Translations under genes and position numbers: made by a program | DNA from: Sarcocystis neurona | Lineage: Eukaryota > Apicomplexa > Conoidasida > Eucoccidiorida > Sarcocystidae | NCBI GenBank assembly: GCA_000727475.1 | Contig: KL647288.1 | Span: forward strand, 2,383,226 to 2,447,225 | Direction of reading: 5' to 3' | DNA: 64,000 bases | The notes under the pieces: generated by a model | Told to the model about the DNA's origin: nothing | The model's input: only the letters and a program-made list of their open reading frames with translations | Databases searched by the model: none | Shown here: one piece after another, positions 1-15,000 of the stretch | Numbering within the stretch: the first letter of the stretch is position 1 | Layout of the letters: the number at the start of each line of letters is the position of its first letter

Positions 1-3000
1 GAAATTGAAGTACTTTCTGTGGTTGCGCAACAAATTTCTGTCATTCAACAAGCCTTGAGGTCTGTCAGTCGGCACCTCTTTCAAGCATGTCAGAAACTAA
101 TAGCGAGTATAGAGTTTACAGGACACTTCGCAAACTTTTCTGAAGAAAGTGGTGTCACGAGAACGCAGAAAAAAAATTCTTCTCTCCTTGTTTTCTTGCC
201 TACCAGGGAAATACCTGCCTATGAGGAGACAACACAAGTTCACAAGTTCCTTTTCGAAGGGCACCGAGTGCGCCTTGACCCGACGTGCGGCATTTTCATT
301 ACCATGAATCCTGGATATGCGGGCAGGACGGAGCTGCCAGACAACCTGACTAGCTTATTCAGACCAGTGGCTATGATGACACCTGATCTTTCGCTGATCT
401 GCGAGATCACGCTAATGGCTGAAGGATTTGAGGCAAGCGCAGTGAATTCCATCACTCTACATAAACAAATGTGTATGCTTACCCACGCAGAAGTGAGTAT
501 AGTCGAGAGGCTTGAGCGGCCAGGAAAACTCCCTAGCGTGTCCACGGTGGTACCTGAGGTTTACAAACGCAGAGAGACCATACGGATGGCCTAGGGATCT
601 AGAAAAGACGTGTTGAACGTAACCTCTTTGTCAGATACATACTTTTTAGAAAAGAAGTGACTAGGAAGTGGGGGTGGCGCTCTGACGTACACACTCCCCC
701 TGCGGGACCGCCGATATAGTTTAGAGCCGAATCACAATGCCGTACGTGGTAAGTGCCCTTGGGAAATCTCTCTGCATTTACCTGCTGCGCGCGTAAAACT
801 GTCCCTAATACTGCAGGAGGCACAGTTTCTGGCGAGAAAAGTAATCATCCTATATCAGCTGATGACCCAGCAACTGAGCAAGCAGGATCACTACGACTTC
901 GGGCTGAGAGCGATCCGCTCAGTTCTCAGCCGGGCTGGCAATTTCCGACGAAGTGCACCTGATTCCGCAGAGCAAGAGATCATGATACAGGCAATCCTGG
1001 ACCTCAATCTTTCAAAAATTGTCACAGATGATCTTCATTTGTTCGACGTGCTCATGCACGATGTATTCACGGAAGCGGACACAGGAAGTGTACGATTACA
1101 CGAGCCTTCGAACTAAGAATGCTAGTCGTCTTCACCTTCCACTCACATCAAGCCAGTATCGAGAGACACAGTACAGCATAAGCTCAAAGCACCTTTCCTC
1201 CTCTTTCCAATAAGGAACACATTGACCCTAACTGGTCGTGCACCATCCGCGCTACTTGTTGGCTACCATCTCCGTAAGTTAGTATGGGAGGTGTTAGAAA
1301 GAATCGTTCGTCCCACATTTCGTGAGCGGCAGCAAGAGTCTTGTGTGTAGTGTATCACGCGATGACGAATGCTTTTTTCCGTGCAGCTGCAGACACACAA
1401 TTGTGTACTGCGAGAAGCAGTTGAATGGGCTCTACAGTCCGAAGGACTGCAAAAAGTTGACCATATCATACTTAAATGCATTCAGCTTTTTCTAGCCATG
1501 CAGACGAGGCACGGAAATATGGTGGTCGGAGACACCCTTACAGGGAAAACCACAGTGTGGGCGACACTGGAAAAGGCTCTTACGTACCTTCACAGTCAAG
1601 GTGAGACAGCGTTTCGACGCAGTCAGTCGACCCAGCCGTAGCTCTTTAGCATTTCCCCCTTCGAAGATTCGCACTTTTCTCGCCCCTTGAAGGTATACGG
1701 CAGCGACCTAAAACGCCTGTGTGGACTCGTTCTCCTGCGAAGCCTCAGACTATCACAGGCACCCCAGTGTGGAGGATTGGTTGCACACATACAAGCAGAA
1801 GAGAAGAAGCTGCTACTGGGAACTGGACTGGGCATGCATATGCTTCTAAAGTAACTGCAATCCCGTGGGAGTTGCACAAGCGCACTCATGAGACGGGGAG
1901 GTCTGGCAAATCCACGAGCTCCGGGTTGTGAGTTCTGTGCTCAGGAAGACACGGATACGAAAAGGTGAAGACTTATATCATTAATCCGAAGTCCGTCGCG
2001 GTGAACGAACTTTACGGTACTTTTAATATACAGACTATGGAATGGACAGATGGCATTCTTGCCTCCTTGATGAGAAGCGTGTGTCAAGATGCAAAAACAA
2101 CCGTGAAATGGATCGTGTTAGATGGTCCGGTTGACACACTCTGGATCGAGTCCATGAATTCAGTCCTTGACGATAACAAAACCCTCACGCTTATCAATGG
2201 AGACAGAATCGCAGTACCCTCTCAGGTGGGTCAACAGCTAAGGCACTGCACCATTTCTCTAAGCAAGACACAACAAGAAGTGTGGGGGCATCGTCCGCGT
2301 CTGACAGCTTCGGATGGCGTTAACATCGGTTCTGTTGGCGCAGGTGTCGCTGTTATTTGAGGTCGACACCCTCTCCTCGGCGTCCCCAGCTACTGTCAGC
2401 CGAGTAGGAATGGTTTACATGGATCGCAAAGAACTTGGTGGGTGTCGAGCAGTCAGCGTGACTGCGTACGTGTTTTCTGTCCTGGCGAAGCTTTTGGAAG
2501 GCCACGTAGGTTTTTCCTGGTGTATCACTCCGTCACTAATGCCCAAGGAGTAAGCGCTCTTGATCCCTGTGTTCTACTGTGTGACTTTTTCCCTGCAGGA
2601 TCGGAACCACTGGTGGAAACCTGGCTGCAGAAGACATTCGACAACAAGGACACACGAACTTTCATGGGGAAACTTACCGAAAAATATGTCGAAAAGATAC
2701 TTGCGGTACAAACCTCAGTCGTAACATGCCCCCTCTCCACATGCCACCTGCCTGGGGGTTATGCAGCACAGAGCGCTGCAGATGAAAAGTTCTCGAAGGA
2801 CCTTCTGTGGCGACCTGCGGTGGACGTGCTCTCTGGTGGACTGTTAAATTTCGTGAATGCCTGCGGCAGGCCGGGCGCGAATGTGCACACGTCGTCCCAA
2901 CTTCGGACATACATGGAATTCTCTCTTTTTGCCGCCTGTTTGAGGCCCTCTTCTCCCGCCTCAGCACCGAGCTAACGGCAAGTCGTCCACGCTGCGTGCG

Positions 3001-6000
3001 CTCATAATCCGGACCTGCTCCGTTCATCCCCTACTGCTAATGCATACGAATGGATCTAAGCACTGAATAGCTTCCGATACTTCGCAGAACTGGTGCATTC
3101 ACGGCACTGTCGGTGTGCAGAGCCTCGTAGTGATTTCTGAGGACAATGTCAGGCGTCTTCTTGGACGCATGCAGCATCCGTTACGTTTTCGTGTTTGTAG
3201 TGGATTGTTTGAACTGGCTGCCTTTCAGGGAGACAACTGGCTTGCCATGACGGAGAAGACCTTTGTGTTTGCCCTCATATGGTCCGTTGGTGCATCCGTG
3301 GAGGCGGAGAGCCGTTATATCATCGACCAGTGTATTCGACAAAGTGACCATACCTTCCCACCTGGCCGGACAGTGTACGACTACTTCATAAATTTCGAAA
3401 AGCAAGAATGGAAGCTGTGGGAGGACCGGCTACCCAGTCAATACAGGTACTTCAGCGCATATGGTTCACGCTGTGTAGTCTACTCATTGATCCTAGTGGG
3501 GAAGATCGAATGCACTAAGCCCAAACGAGGAGACAGCGTGTACGTACGGAGACGCGTATACCATTACCGGCAGACAAGTCCACATGTATTTACTGAACGA
3601 ACGCAAACGGGCATACACAGATATAATCCACACACATCTGTCTACCTGTATCTCTGTATATACGTACGTGACTGCGTGTAGCTAACACGAACATGTAAAT
3701 GCACAGAGGCAGGTCGGCTTGTGTCCCACGCGGGATTCATTTGCTGACTGCCTTCACTTTTCAGACCTCCGGACGGGACACCTTTTAATAAAATTCTTGT
3801 CCCCACCGTCGACGTGCTTAGGAATTCTTTCGTATTGAATAGCTTGGTCAACAAAGAGACACACGTGCTCTGCATCGGGAAGGCGGGGACGGGCAAAACA
3901 TCTTCAATTCTGGCTGCCGTGTTGCCTGAGCTGTCGGAGACAACACACACGGCCTTGACAATTACCTTCTGTACCCAGACATCGTCGAGGAAGACGCAGG
4001 AGGTCAGTTGTAACCGAACTGGGAAGCCGCAGTCTTGTGCTGCAATGAAGGTTGCTTCATTTTGACACTGCTCATGCCCACTGCACCGCGAGCGCTACAC
4101 CGTACTGGCCACAAGTATTCCTTTGTGCGGTAAACCCTTGTGCGTGTACAAATTGCTTTCCGAAGCAAACACGAGGCCCCTCAATGTATTGCGTTCGCCT
4201 CTGTGTGAATTTCCCTGTATGTACGTGTGTCACGTGTTCACACAGATTATAGAACGCAAGCTCGAGAAACGTGTAAAGAACAAATATGGTCCACCGGGGA
4301 ATAGAAAGCTCATTTGTTTTGTCGACGACTTGAACATGCCTAGGCGAGATACCTATGGTTCACAGCCTCCACTCGAGCTCCTGCGTCAGCTTATTGATCA
4401 CGGTCACTGGTAAGTCGCTCTGCAGGATGCGTCGTCTTCTATACCTGATACACCTTTGTACTTCCCCGACCGTTTATACCAAGGGGCGAGAGACCCTGGC
4501 AACCGGACACACGTAGACATCCCTGCAGCCAATGAGTACCTTGGGTGAACCGTACTCCGGCACTTGTTGCGAACGACGTTCTTTTCGATGTTCCTTTTAT
4601 TCAGCAGAGCAGCGAAAAGTGCTGTGCTTTGTTATCACAATTTCAGGTACGACAGGACGAAACAAACATTGAAACATATTCTGGATACACAACTTCTTGC
4701 TGCCATGGGTCCCCCCGGCGGGGGGCGTCCCTTCCTACCCGCAAGGCTTCAGTCTCGTTTCAACCTGCTCCATTTTGTTGAGCTTGATCAGCAACAAATG
4801 AAGCGCATATTCAGCACTATGGCAACTTTCAAATTTCTGGATTTTCGAGAGGTACACTCTGAAGCTAGGGCAACTCGTGACGCGTCGCCGCGCATTGCCA
4901 GTGCAGTGCAGAGGCCTCCAGGAGGACAAACAATTTGTTTCTGTCTGCGCGAATTGCTGGTTTCCTCACGAACTGCACCCTCTTGCAAGCTGTGCGCATA
5001 CCCGCCTTCTCCGCACTCGCGATACGTAATCGCAGAGATTTTGTTGCGGCTCCACTTCTCAGGACGTCAAGGGGATTGCTGAAAGCATAGCCGCCGCAAC
5101 CGTTTCGTTGTACGAGCAAGTCTGTTCCAAGTTTTTGCCAAAACCAGAAAAACCGCATTACGTGTTTAGCATGAGGGACATCTCAAGAGTGTTTCAAGGC
5201 GTCTTCCAAGCACAGTCGCGACTTTTCGAGGACAAAGATTCTGTTATCAAGTTGTGGTCAGTTTGACGTGCACGAGCACGACACCAAAGCCGGATACAGG
5301 GTTGTAGCTGAGAATGCGGGAACAGAAGCGTTGCGTAAATACTCTTTCTGATCTGCTGTGGACTCGCACACAATTTCGTTGTTCTCATCTTCGCAGGTCC
5401 GACGGATGTCTTCACATTATTATTGTCGCGTAAGCTGTTGCGTCTTACAGGTTTCACGAGTGTTTAAGGGTTTTCCACGATCGCTTGGCAAGCCTGGAAG
5501 ACTGCCAAGAGTTCCTGGTTTCCCTGAGTCTAACATTAGAAAAGACGTTTCAAGTGAAAATTAAGGACTTGTGCAAAGGAGAAAAGGGTCTTCTTTTTGC
5601 CGCACTCCCAACCAGTGGACTGTCCTCTCCGGATGTTTTTTACGATGAAATAATGGATCGCGAGCTGTTGAAACAATACCTGATGGCAAGGCTGGCCGAG
5701 TACAATGAGCAAACCGACACAGGAAAGATGAATCTGGTTTTGTTCCGGTACGTCCACGCTGCCATCTCGCTCCCGACAGGCTAACAAAGAATTAGTCAAG
5801 TTAGCGCTGGAAGATGTGTGCCCCTACAGCGCTGCTTCTTCTTCTCTATTACAGGCGTTTGTGTCACTCGTGATTCTGAGACATAATACCTTGCAGGGAT
5901 GCGATAAATCACTGCTGTCGAATCCACCGCATTATTCGGCTGACCCAGGGGCACGCCGCATTGGTAGGCATTGGAGGAAGCGGCAGACACTCCTTAACGG

Positions 6001-9000
6001 TCTTCGCTGCGTTTCTTGCAAACCAGCAGTGTTTCCAAGTCGAAATAACGCGCAACTACCGCCATCAGGACTTTCAGGAAGACCTTAAAAAGTTGTACCA
6101 CGATACAGGTTCGTGTCCAAGCCGCTGCGGTATGCGATTTGACTACCGCGCCGCTAACGGCAACGGGAAAACTATGACAATAAAGAGACCACTGCACCTT
6201 CTGTATTCATTGTTGCTGTTGTCCGGATTTAAGGTGTCAGGTGCAAGAAAACGACTTTCCTCATATCAGATGCAGATCTTGTCACTGAAACGTTTATGGA
6301 AGACATCAATAACATAGTTAGCATGGGCGGAATTCCAAACCTATTCAACAGCGACGAGCTCGGACTTCTCTGCAAAGATCTTCAAAAGGCAGCGGCAGAA
6401 GCGGGTGTCTTGACGTCGAACACGGATGCCATGCATGACTTCTTCCTGACAAGAGTACGAGAGAATTTGCATGTGGTGTTCTGCATCCGACCCGTCGGAC
6501 AGCAGCTACGCAACTACTGTAGGTACGCATGAAGCCTTTTGTATGCTGTAAAGTTCTTCTCAAATACTGGCCTCTTGGTGTGTCAACATGGGACTATGTA
6601 CACGGTGGTGGGTTCGTAGCTCTTCCGCGTTTGCCAACATGCAGGAATTATCCGGCACTAATCAACAACACGACAATTGACTGGTTTTTCCCCTGGCCGG
6701 AAGAAGCCTTGAAGGAAGTCGCTGTCACGTTTCTAAGCGACTGCACCTTAGAGGAGGACAAGCGCGAGATCGTAGCAGAGGTATTCGCTCGGGTGCACAC
6801 TTCGGTAGTTCATCAGTCGGAACAGTTTTCCCGCGAAGTGAGGCGAAAGAACTGTGTAACACCGACGAAATTTCTGGAGCTAGTTGAGGTGAGTATTGTT
6901 GGTAATCCGTGTTCTTTTGTTCTTGTCGGATTGCTTTTTAAACGCGCACTGCCTTTGGAACTGGCTGTGCCGTTTCACTTTTACCTTCCTCCGCCTGCAT
7001 TCGAATTCCAGAGCTACCTTCGACTTTATCAAGAAAAAACCGTGGAGGTCCGAGAGCTTGTTCATAAGTTATCTGTTGGTCTAAGTAAGCTGGTCCAAAC
7101 GAGGGCTCAAGTTGAGGTGATGGGCACAGAGTTGGAAGCGAAGAAGGAAGTTGTCGCAAGGAAGCAGAACGAATGTCAAGAGCTGCTTGTTGCTATCATC
7201 GAGAAGAGGACGGTGGCCGACGAGCAGAAAAAACAGGTACGCCCTCGGGGCGGAAGAAATAATTCGTGATAAGGCGTAGTAGAATCTGCTTGCCGTAGCG
7301 TTTCGAAGGACACAACTCTGTATAATGTGGTATACGGAGGATACAATGCCGTGTTATGTGGGAACGTTTACTCCTCTGCAGGTGGAAGCGGACAGCGATA
7401 GAATCGCAAATGAAGAGGAGGAAACAAAAGTGCTCTCTGAAGAGGCCCGCCGCGATTTAGCAAAGGCAATGCCGGCTTTGGAGGCAGCTATTGATGCTCT
7501 AGACAAACTTGACAAGAAATCCGTCGCAGAAGTGAAGGCGTATACAAAACCGCCAGGTCAGCGCACACACACACGTATGAGGACTGCTGTTAAAGACGCT
7601 GGTGAAAGCATGACCGGAAGACCCCATTCACCGTGCATTCCGTTGCGTTCTTGGCGCTGCTGACGAGGAAGTGATACGCTTAGGATGGAGCCGAAATCGT
7701 CTTCACTGTGGCTTCCCTCTTCTGCCGCCGATGTATCCTTAAGCGTGTACAAGTTAGAGTGTGGAGCTCAACTTGTGCTTGCCCCGATGAGATCCTCCAG
7801 ACTTGGTTGTGAAGACCATGGCGGCCGTCATGACGGTCATGGAGAAAACACCGTCGTGGGCCCAGGCGAAGGTCGAGCTAAACGATCCGAGTTTCTTGAC
7901 GAAAGTGAAGAACTTTGATAAGGACTCCATTTCGAATAGCACTTTGAAAAAGATTGAAAAGTATACCAAAGACTCGACCTTCGCACCCAACAGCGTCCTG
8001 AAGGTGTCCAGGGCTGCGGGCGCCTTATGCATGTGGGTGCACGCCATGCAAATGTACGCTGAAGTCTATAGAGAGGTGGAGCCAAAGAGGCTGAGACTGA
8101 AGCTTGCCGAAGAACAACTGGAAAAGAAGCAGACGGACCTCCTCGCTTCCACACAAAGGTATAGCTGCCGACGTTTTCTGAGCGTCAAGGAATGCGCGAG
8201 TTGTCTGCTTCACAAATGCAGGCGCTCTTTCCGTGTCCTCTTTGACAACATCCAACTTTGTTGATGAGCTGTGGACCTCGCTGCGTGCGCGGCGCAGGCT
8301 GCGAGATATTCAGATTTTGTTGGAGGGCTTGAAAGACCAGTACAATGAATCCATTAAGACAAAAGATGAACTGAACGCCTCTGCGGAAGAGTTAAAGCTG
8401 AAAATGGAAAGGGCTGAAAGCTTGATTTCAGCCCTTGCAGGGGAGAGAGATAGGTGGGAAGTCTCCTTGGCGAACTACACCGATGAACTGCGATGCCTTC
8501 CTGGAGACTGCCTCCTTGCTGCCGCGTTCATGTCGTACGCAGGACCGTTCAACGTAGATGACCGCACTCGCTTGGTGGGTTTGCAACTCACTGGTAGTAA
8601 TGTAGAGGAAGACAGATATCCCTTTCGCAAACTCGGCGGCTTACGGACTGACGTGTTTGCGTGTCAGGTTAGAATGCTAGACGCTTTAATACTGGCAGGT
8701 CCTTGCATGCTCCTCACGGATAAGTGTTACTGCGCTGGTGAATTTGGGCAGGTGTCGAGATGTTGGATTCCTCTTGTAGACAATACTCATCTTCCCCACA
8801 ATCCAAACTTTGACTTCGCTGATTTTCTCGCAAATGCCGTGGATGTGCGGCAGTGGAATCTCCAAGGTTTACCCACAGATCGTTTTTCCACAGAAAACGG
8901 CGTCCTTGTAACGAAGTCACTACGGTGGCCGCTAATGATTGATCCTCAAAACCAAGGTGCAAAGTGGATAAGAAATATGGAAGCAACCCACGGTTTGAAA

Positions 9001-12000
9001 GTAAGGAGTGCTCTGCAGCTGATGGGAGCTCAAAAAGCACATGTCAACCAGTGTGACGACCCGTTTCCAAAAGGTCACGATTGCATATACCCAGGAGAGA
9101 AACAAAGGCCTTGGGTGATGATGGTGATGCGAAGGAGAGAAGTGAACACAACATTGTAACGATCGCGTGGCATTCCTCCCACCCTTGCGTGCCGTAACAA
9201 TGAAAAATTTCAAACAGATTCTCGATCCTGAAACGAAGGCTTATCTGAAGGTCATAGTACATGCTGTAGAGGCCGGCAAGCCCGTCCTGGTGGAGCGATT
9301 GCAGAGCGAACTGGACCCTTCTTTACATTCAATGCTATGTCGGAGTATCTCCGAAGCGAGGAAAACTTCTTCAATTAAGATTGGTGAGGACTGGCAACTG
9401 GGTGCAGATAGCTATCCCCTCTCCCGTGCTTGCTGTCGCGGGTCACGATTGGTGCCGCTGTAGTCGATAACAATTGCGCACTTCTTCCATTATTAGTGCT
9501 CCCTCAGAAAGCGCTGTATGTGCTGAGTGTTCAGGTGACACGTGGGTGAGATATGATCCCGCCTTCAAATTGTACCTGACCACAAAGATAGCCAATCCAG
9601 ATTTCACACCGGAAGTGGCATCAGCTGTCAACCTTGTTAACTTCACCGTAAAAGAGGACGGATTAACGGCGCAACTACTGGTGCGTGCGGCGACCCTTGC
9701 GTGCGAATGGAAACTACCTATTTGTTCCGTTTTGGGGCAACTGCTTTGTGAGCGGGGTGTTGCTGCTGAACATGGCGGTAATTCTGTGATTTCAATCAGC
9801 CCGTCAGAAAAGTATGAGTCGGCCGTTGGAGAGGATGTACACAACGAACTGGCCACAAACACCGGAGCACTCTTACGTCCAGCAGCGCCTAGGTATATTC
9901 TGGTTTAGCCTGCTGTAGAAATATGCGTCGTGATCCTTTCGTACTTCAGGGCATAGTCGTGATGAAGGAGGAACCGCGTCTTGAAGAGCAAAAAAATGAA
10001 CTGGTCGTAAAACTTGCTGAAGGGCGGCGCCGCCTTCAGGATCTAGAGGATGAGATTTTGAGACTGCTCACGAATTCTCAAGGATCGTTGCTTGACGACG
10101 TGGAACTCGTCGCCACACTGCAGGTGAGACAGCTTACTCTTTTCCCTTCAGGGACGTTATAAGGCTTACTAGTGCTGAGTCTCCTTCCTCTGCCAAGGTG
10201 AGACGACGTCGTCAAGGTCGAGGGGAGGGTACATGGAGTCGCGCCTTCTGAAGAGAAAGCTCCCTCATTCCTTAGCATCGTCAACGCCCCTACCACTGCG
10301 GAAGTGTGCGGCAGTCAAACACGCACAGTGCACAATCGGTCGATGATTCAGGATGCGACAGATGTCTTCTTGTGAGAGTTTGTTCATTCGTAGGTGTGTG
10401 CTTTACTGTTGCCTGAATGACACTGCACAGGAGTCGAAGTCGACCGCCGAAGAAGTGACACGCCAGATCGAAGTGTCTGAGCAAACACTGCAGAAAATAG
10501 ATCAAGCAAGAGACGCGTACAAGTAGGCAGCTGCTGAGATTCAGCTGCAGCTCTGTGTCACGTCTTCTGAAAATTTGACTGGTGCAGTTTGTTGCTGCTG
10601 TCCGTGATTCTGGCGCATCTGGCTAAACAGCAGTCACAGAGTCCTCCCGTAGAGTCGCATACACTGTTTGCTCACCGCAGTACACGAACAAAGTCCCAAG
10701 TACATTAGCAGGTGATTTAACCATTAATTCGGCAGCGAAACTTCATCGGTACAAGAAACAGTTGTTTATGAATCCAGGCGAACCAGCCCCCGTAGACGCA
10801 GTGCAAACTGTCCACTTCGATTCTGCGCAGACCATGCGGGCACCGAGCGTCAGTTTTGTACTTCGTACTTCACGAACTTACGGTGGCGGATCCTATGTAC
10901 CAATTTTCGCTCGACTCTTACCTGGAGCTCTTCGTCAACAGCATTGAAAAGGCGAATGACAACAACTCTATGACAGCATCCGTGGAAGAACATGTTCAGG
11001 TTCTCAAAGACTACCACACTTTAGCAGTTTACAGGTAAGCTCTACCTTGAGGCGGGACCCTGTTGAAGCTGTAACGTCTGCTGCGAGAACTTCTGAACTC
11101 GGCAATCACACCGTGACGCTTGGGCACAGCTTAAGGCGAATAGAACCTTCCATCCCGCGCTGTGTGAGTAACCTCGCTGTCTTTCAGGAATGCTTGCCGT
11201 GCATTGTTCGACAAGCACAAGCTTCTATTGAGCTTGCATTTAACAACAAGCATATTACTCTCGCAAGGACAAATTGACAGAGAAGAGTATCAGTTTCTTC
11301 TTACTGGAGGCATCGTAACGGACAGGAAAAATCAGGCCCCAAATCCAGACGAAGGCTGGATTGGCCAGAGCGTTTGGGACTCTATTTGTGAGCTGGAAAA
11401 GCTGCCAAATTTCCAAGGTTTCCAGACTTCGTACGAACAAACACTCAGGTGAGGCGAATACGCAAAGGCTCCTGCAAGCTAATACGAGAGCCTGCATCCT
11501 CTTGTGACATGTTTTGACCCAGGGAATTGATCTGGCTGAAGACAATTCTACCTTCTCCCAAGCGCACCCCAAATTTACTCTGCCTTTAGGAGCCCTTGTG
11601 CGGCCCTTGCTGAGGTACACGATGAAAAAAATTGTGTTATTTTTGTGATGCAGAGACTGGCGCAAATGGTTTGCCGCGCTGGAGCCCGAAAGGGAACCTT
11701 TACCAGGGGAGTGGCAAGGGCGTTTAGACCTACTGCAAAAACTGCTGGTCATTCGGTGCCTGCGCCCAGACCGTTTTCTGCCGGCAGCGACTCGCTTTAT
11801 TTCAGATGCGATGGATGCGCGATTTGTTGAAACTACCCCTGTGGATATGGCCGCCGTCTACGCAGCCTCCAAAAATACGGTTCCAGTCATATTCATCCTT
11901 TCAAAGGTCGACCCTACTGGCCAGTTGATGGCCCTGGCCGCCAGCAAGAATATACAGGTATCAGAAGTAACGTGGGTTTCCTGCTCAATGACTTATTTGG

Positions 12001-15000
12001 ATCGTAGCTTGTCCGACATCAACTGGTTTTCAAGGGGAAATTCGCAGGTTCGATTTGATACGAACGGAGGGCAAATGCAGCACTCCGTCGAAAGGCGTAG
12101 CTCACATCTAAGTGGTGCTTGCGACCATGTGTTTGCGACCGCCAAATGGCTAGGCTGTTGCAGTGGCATTGGGCCAAGGTCAATCTGCCAAGGCGGAAAA
12201 GCTCATACGCGACGGTGCCCGACACGGTTTCTGGGTCTTTCTTGCCAATTGCCATCTGGCTTTGTCGTGGCTTCCAACACTGGAGAAAGTTATTGAGGAG
12301 GTTATCGACTCTAAGCCGCACGAAAACTATCGGCTATGGCTTTCCTCCCAATCTCATCCAGCCTTCCCATTAGCACTTCTGCAAAGGTAGGGCTCGCGGG
12401 GTTACGGAAGACGACAGGGATGCGGATAGGCTTACGCCGTGAGTGGCCACGAAGCCAGATTTACGTATGTTTGTGTCTGCAAAATTGTTCTGATGACTCA
12501 AGGTCGACAAAGATTGCTGTGGAACCTCCGAAGGGCCTACGGTCGGTGCTACAGCGACTCTTGCTCCAGCAAACCGAGTCAGATCTCAACCGCGTAAAGA
12601 TAGCAGACGACAAATATAAACGTCTATTCTTCTCGCTGTGCTGGCTACACGCCATTTTACTAGAAAGGAGGAGATTCCAGACAGTTGGTTGGAACGTACC
12701 GTATGACTTCAATGACTCTGACTTCATCGTCAGTGATAACATATTAGCCATCTACGTGGAACAGGTACGCGCATACCACCCCTAATCTGGTAGAGCCACC
12801 TACAACAAGTGCTCCCACTCATCGCACTGCGCGTGGTTATCTTGCCTCCACGTAACTGTCCACCGGTTAATAAGGTGATAATAGAATGTGGGTGCGCGAC
12901 GCCTCCTTACAGTATGGCAACGATATGCCTTGGGAAGCTCTACGATACATGATAGCAGACACCTGCTACGGCGGACGGGTGACAGATGATAGGGACCTCC
13001 GTCTACTTCGGGTCTACTGTGCGGATTTCGTGGGTCCCCATACGCTTCAACCAAACTACAACTTCTCCAAATCTGGTCTCTACTACATTCCTGAAGAAGC
13101 TTCACTTGTGAGCTCCAGCAAAAATCCAGCCGCAACCTCGCGGTCCAACCTCGATTCAGTTGTACCAGTGCAGATGTGCAGAGAAGGAATCATCATGTAA
13201 AGGCGAGGTGCCCCGATATACACAGTTGTGTCTTGCTTTCCTCCACGCCGTCTCCTGCAAGGCAGTGTTTCTCGAGCGTGCCCCGGTGCCCTATGCCTCT
13301 AAGCTCCTGTCACATAGGAAGAATCGACACTATCAACTGACACACTTCACCATTATTCGCATGCAGTGTACACATATCTTGAAACAATTGGTGCAAGCTC
13401 TACTTACGCGACTCCAGAACGGGATGTGCACTCCGTTGCCCTACGAAGTATTTGTGTCTGAATCTCTGTGCCATACGTTTCATTTTCAAAATGCTGTACA
13501 TGTTTCCCGCTTCGACTGGTCAACGCCTTCGAGACAAAGAAAGCGCCTTGTTGTTTTCATCGTAGACCGCCTATAGGAACTACGTGAAGGACGTCCCCCC
13601 TATTGATCCGCCAGAAGCTTTCGGGCAGCACGTGAATGCAGAGATTTCGTCTAAGATTGCAGACGCCCAGCGACTCATCTCTACCCTTTTGCTCTTACAA
13701 CCGCCGCAAAGAGCTGGAGATGGCAGCGATAGCAGCGAGCCAACGGAAGAGAAGGTACGACCTCAGCAACACACAAATGGCTCTACAGCCGTGGACGCAC
13801 ACGCAGTTCCGGTAGCTTCACGTTTACTACCTATGTGTGATAAAGCTTTCCGTATTCGAAAGCGTGCAGTCTTTGGACCCGAATGGCTCGGACCAAGTGC
13901 AACACTTCTGTCTTACTGTACTGCTGCCAGAGAACTTTTTAAGAAGTAAACCTGAATATATGCGTTGAGGGGCGTAGTCAGTACAATTCTCGTCCTCCAC
14001 CAGCAACCGGCAGATGCTGCTAAGTTCACCTGCATTCCACCCTTGTAGCATGCTCTGCAAAAGTCACTTTTGTTGAGCGTGTTTCTTAGGTTCTCCGCTT
14101 GTGCCAAAGTATAGAGCAGTCTTGGCCCTCTGACGTGGATCTCGAGCTCATCAGCGGGCGCGTCGAAGGGGATTTCTCGCCGCTGCGAACAGTGCTCCTG
14201 CAGGAAATTCAGCGTTTCAACAAATTACTTTGTTACGTCAGACAGTCTTTAAAAAACCTTATGAAAAGCTTGGTGGGTTTGAGCATCATGTCTGACGAGG
14301 TCGAACAGGAGATGGTGGCGCTCTCATGTGGAAGAGTTCCCGAAGCATGGAAATTTGCTTACCCCTCGGTTTTGTCTCTCTCCTCTTGGGTGCAAGACGT
14401 GAAAGACAGGATTGACCATTTAAACAAATGGGGCATGGTGAGACTCACACCCAAATCGTCCTGTAGTGTTTCCCTAAGGTTTCCAATCTGTGTTACTGGG
14501 GAGGGAGGCAATCACAGCAGTCGGCTGTACCCCAGTGCTTTCTAGCGGGGCTGCAGGAATACGTAAGCGTCATGCTCGTAAATACAATGACTTGTCATGT
14601 GGAGTATTACTGATGGCAGGAAGGGTCGCTTAACGTGTACTGGCTCGGCAGTCTGACATACCCAAGCGGCTTCCTGACAGCTCTTCTGCAGCAGTTTTCG
14701 CGCAAGAGTGCCATTTCTATCGACGCATTAAATTTCGACATCTCCGTCCAGGTAGGCGGGAACCACGTCGTGAATGCGTATGGTCTACTTTATTCGGCTC
14801 CCTCCTTCGTCGTGTTTTCTCTTTCATTGGCTCGCTGCCATCGCCGTCATCTCCATCTCGGTGCCGCGGTTGTAAGGCGGACGGGTGTCAGAAGACCGGC
14901 GCAGCCGTTGTGAAAGATAATCTAATTTGTCTCTCTGAGTCTAGTTTTCCTGTTGTTATCAGGCGACTACGGACGAAACACAGATCAGCCAGCCTCCGCG

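Noticed and set aside
1719..1931. Extra dynein exon between 1600 and 1945
   Set aside because: Exons ending at 1600 and starting at 1945 join in phase and give the usual dynein spacing, so this frame is intronic.
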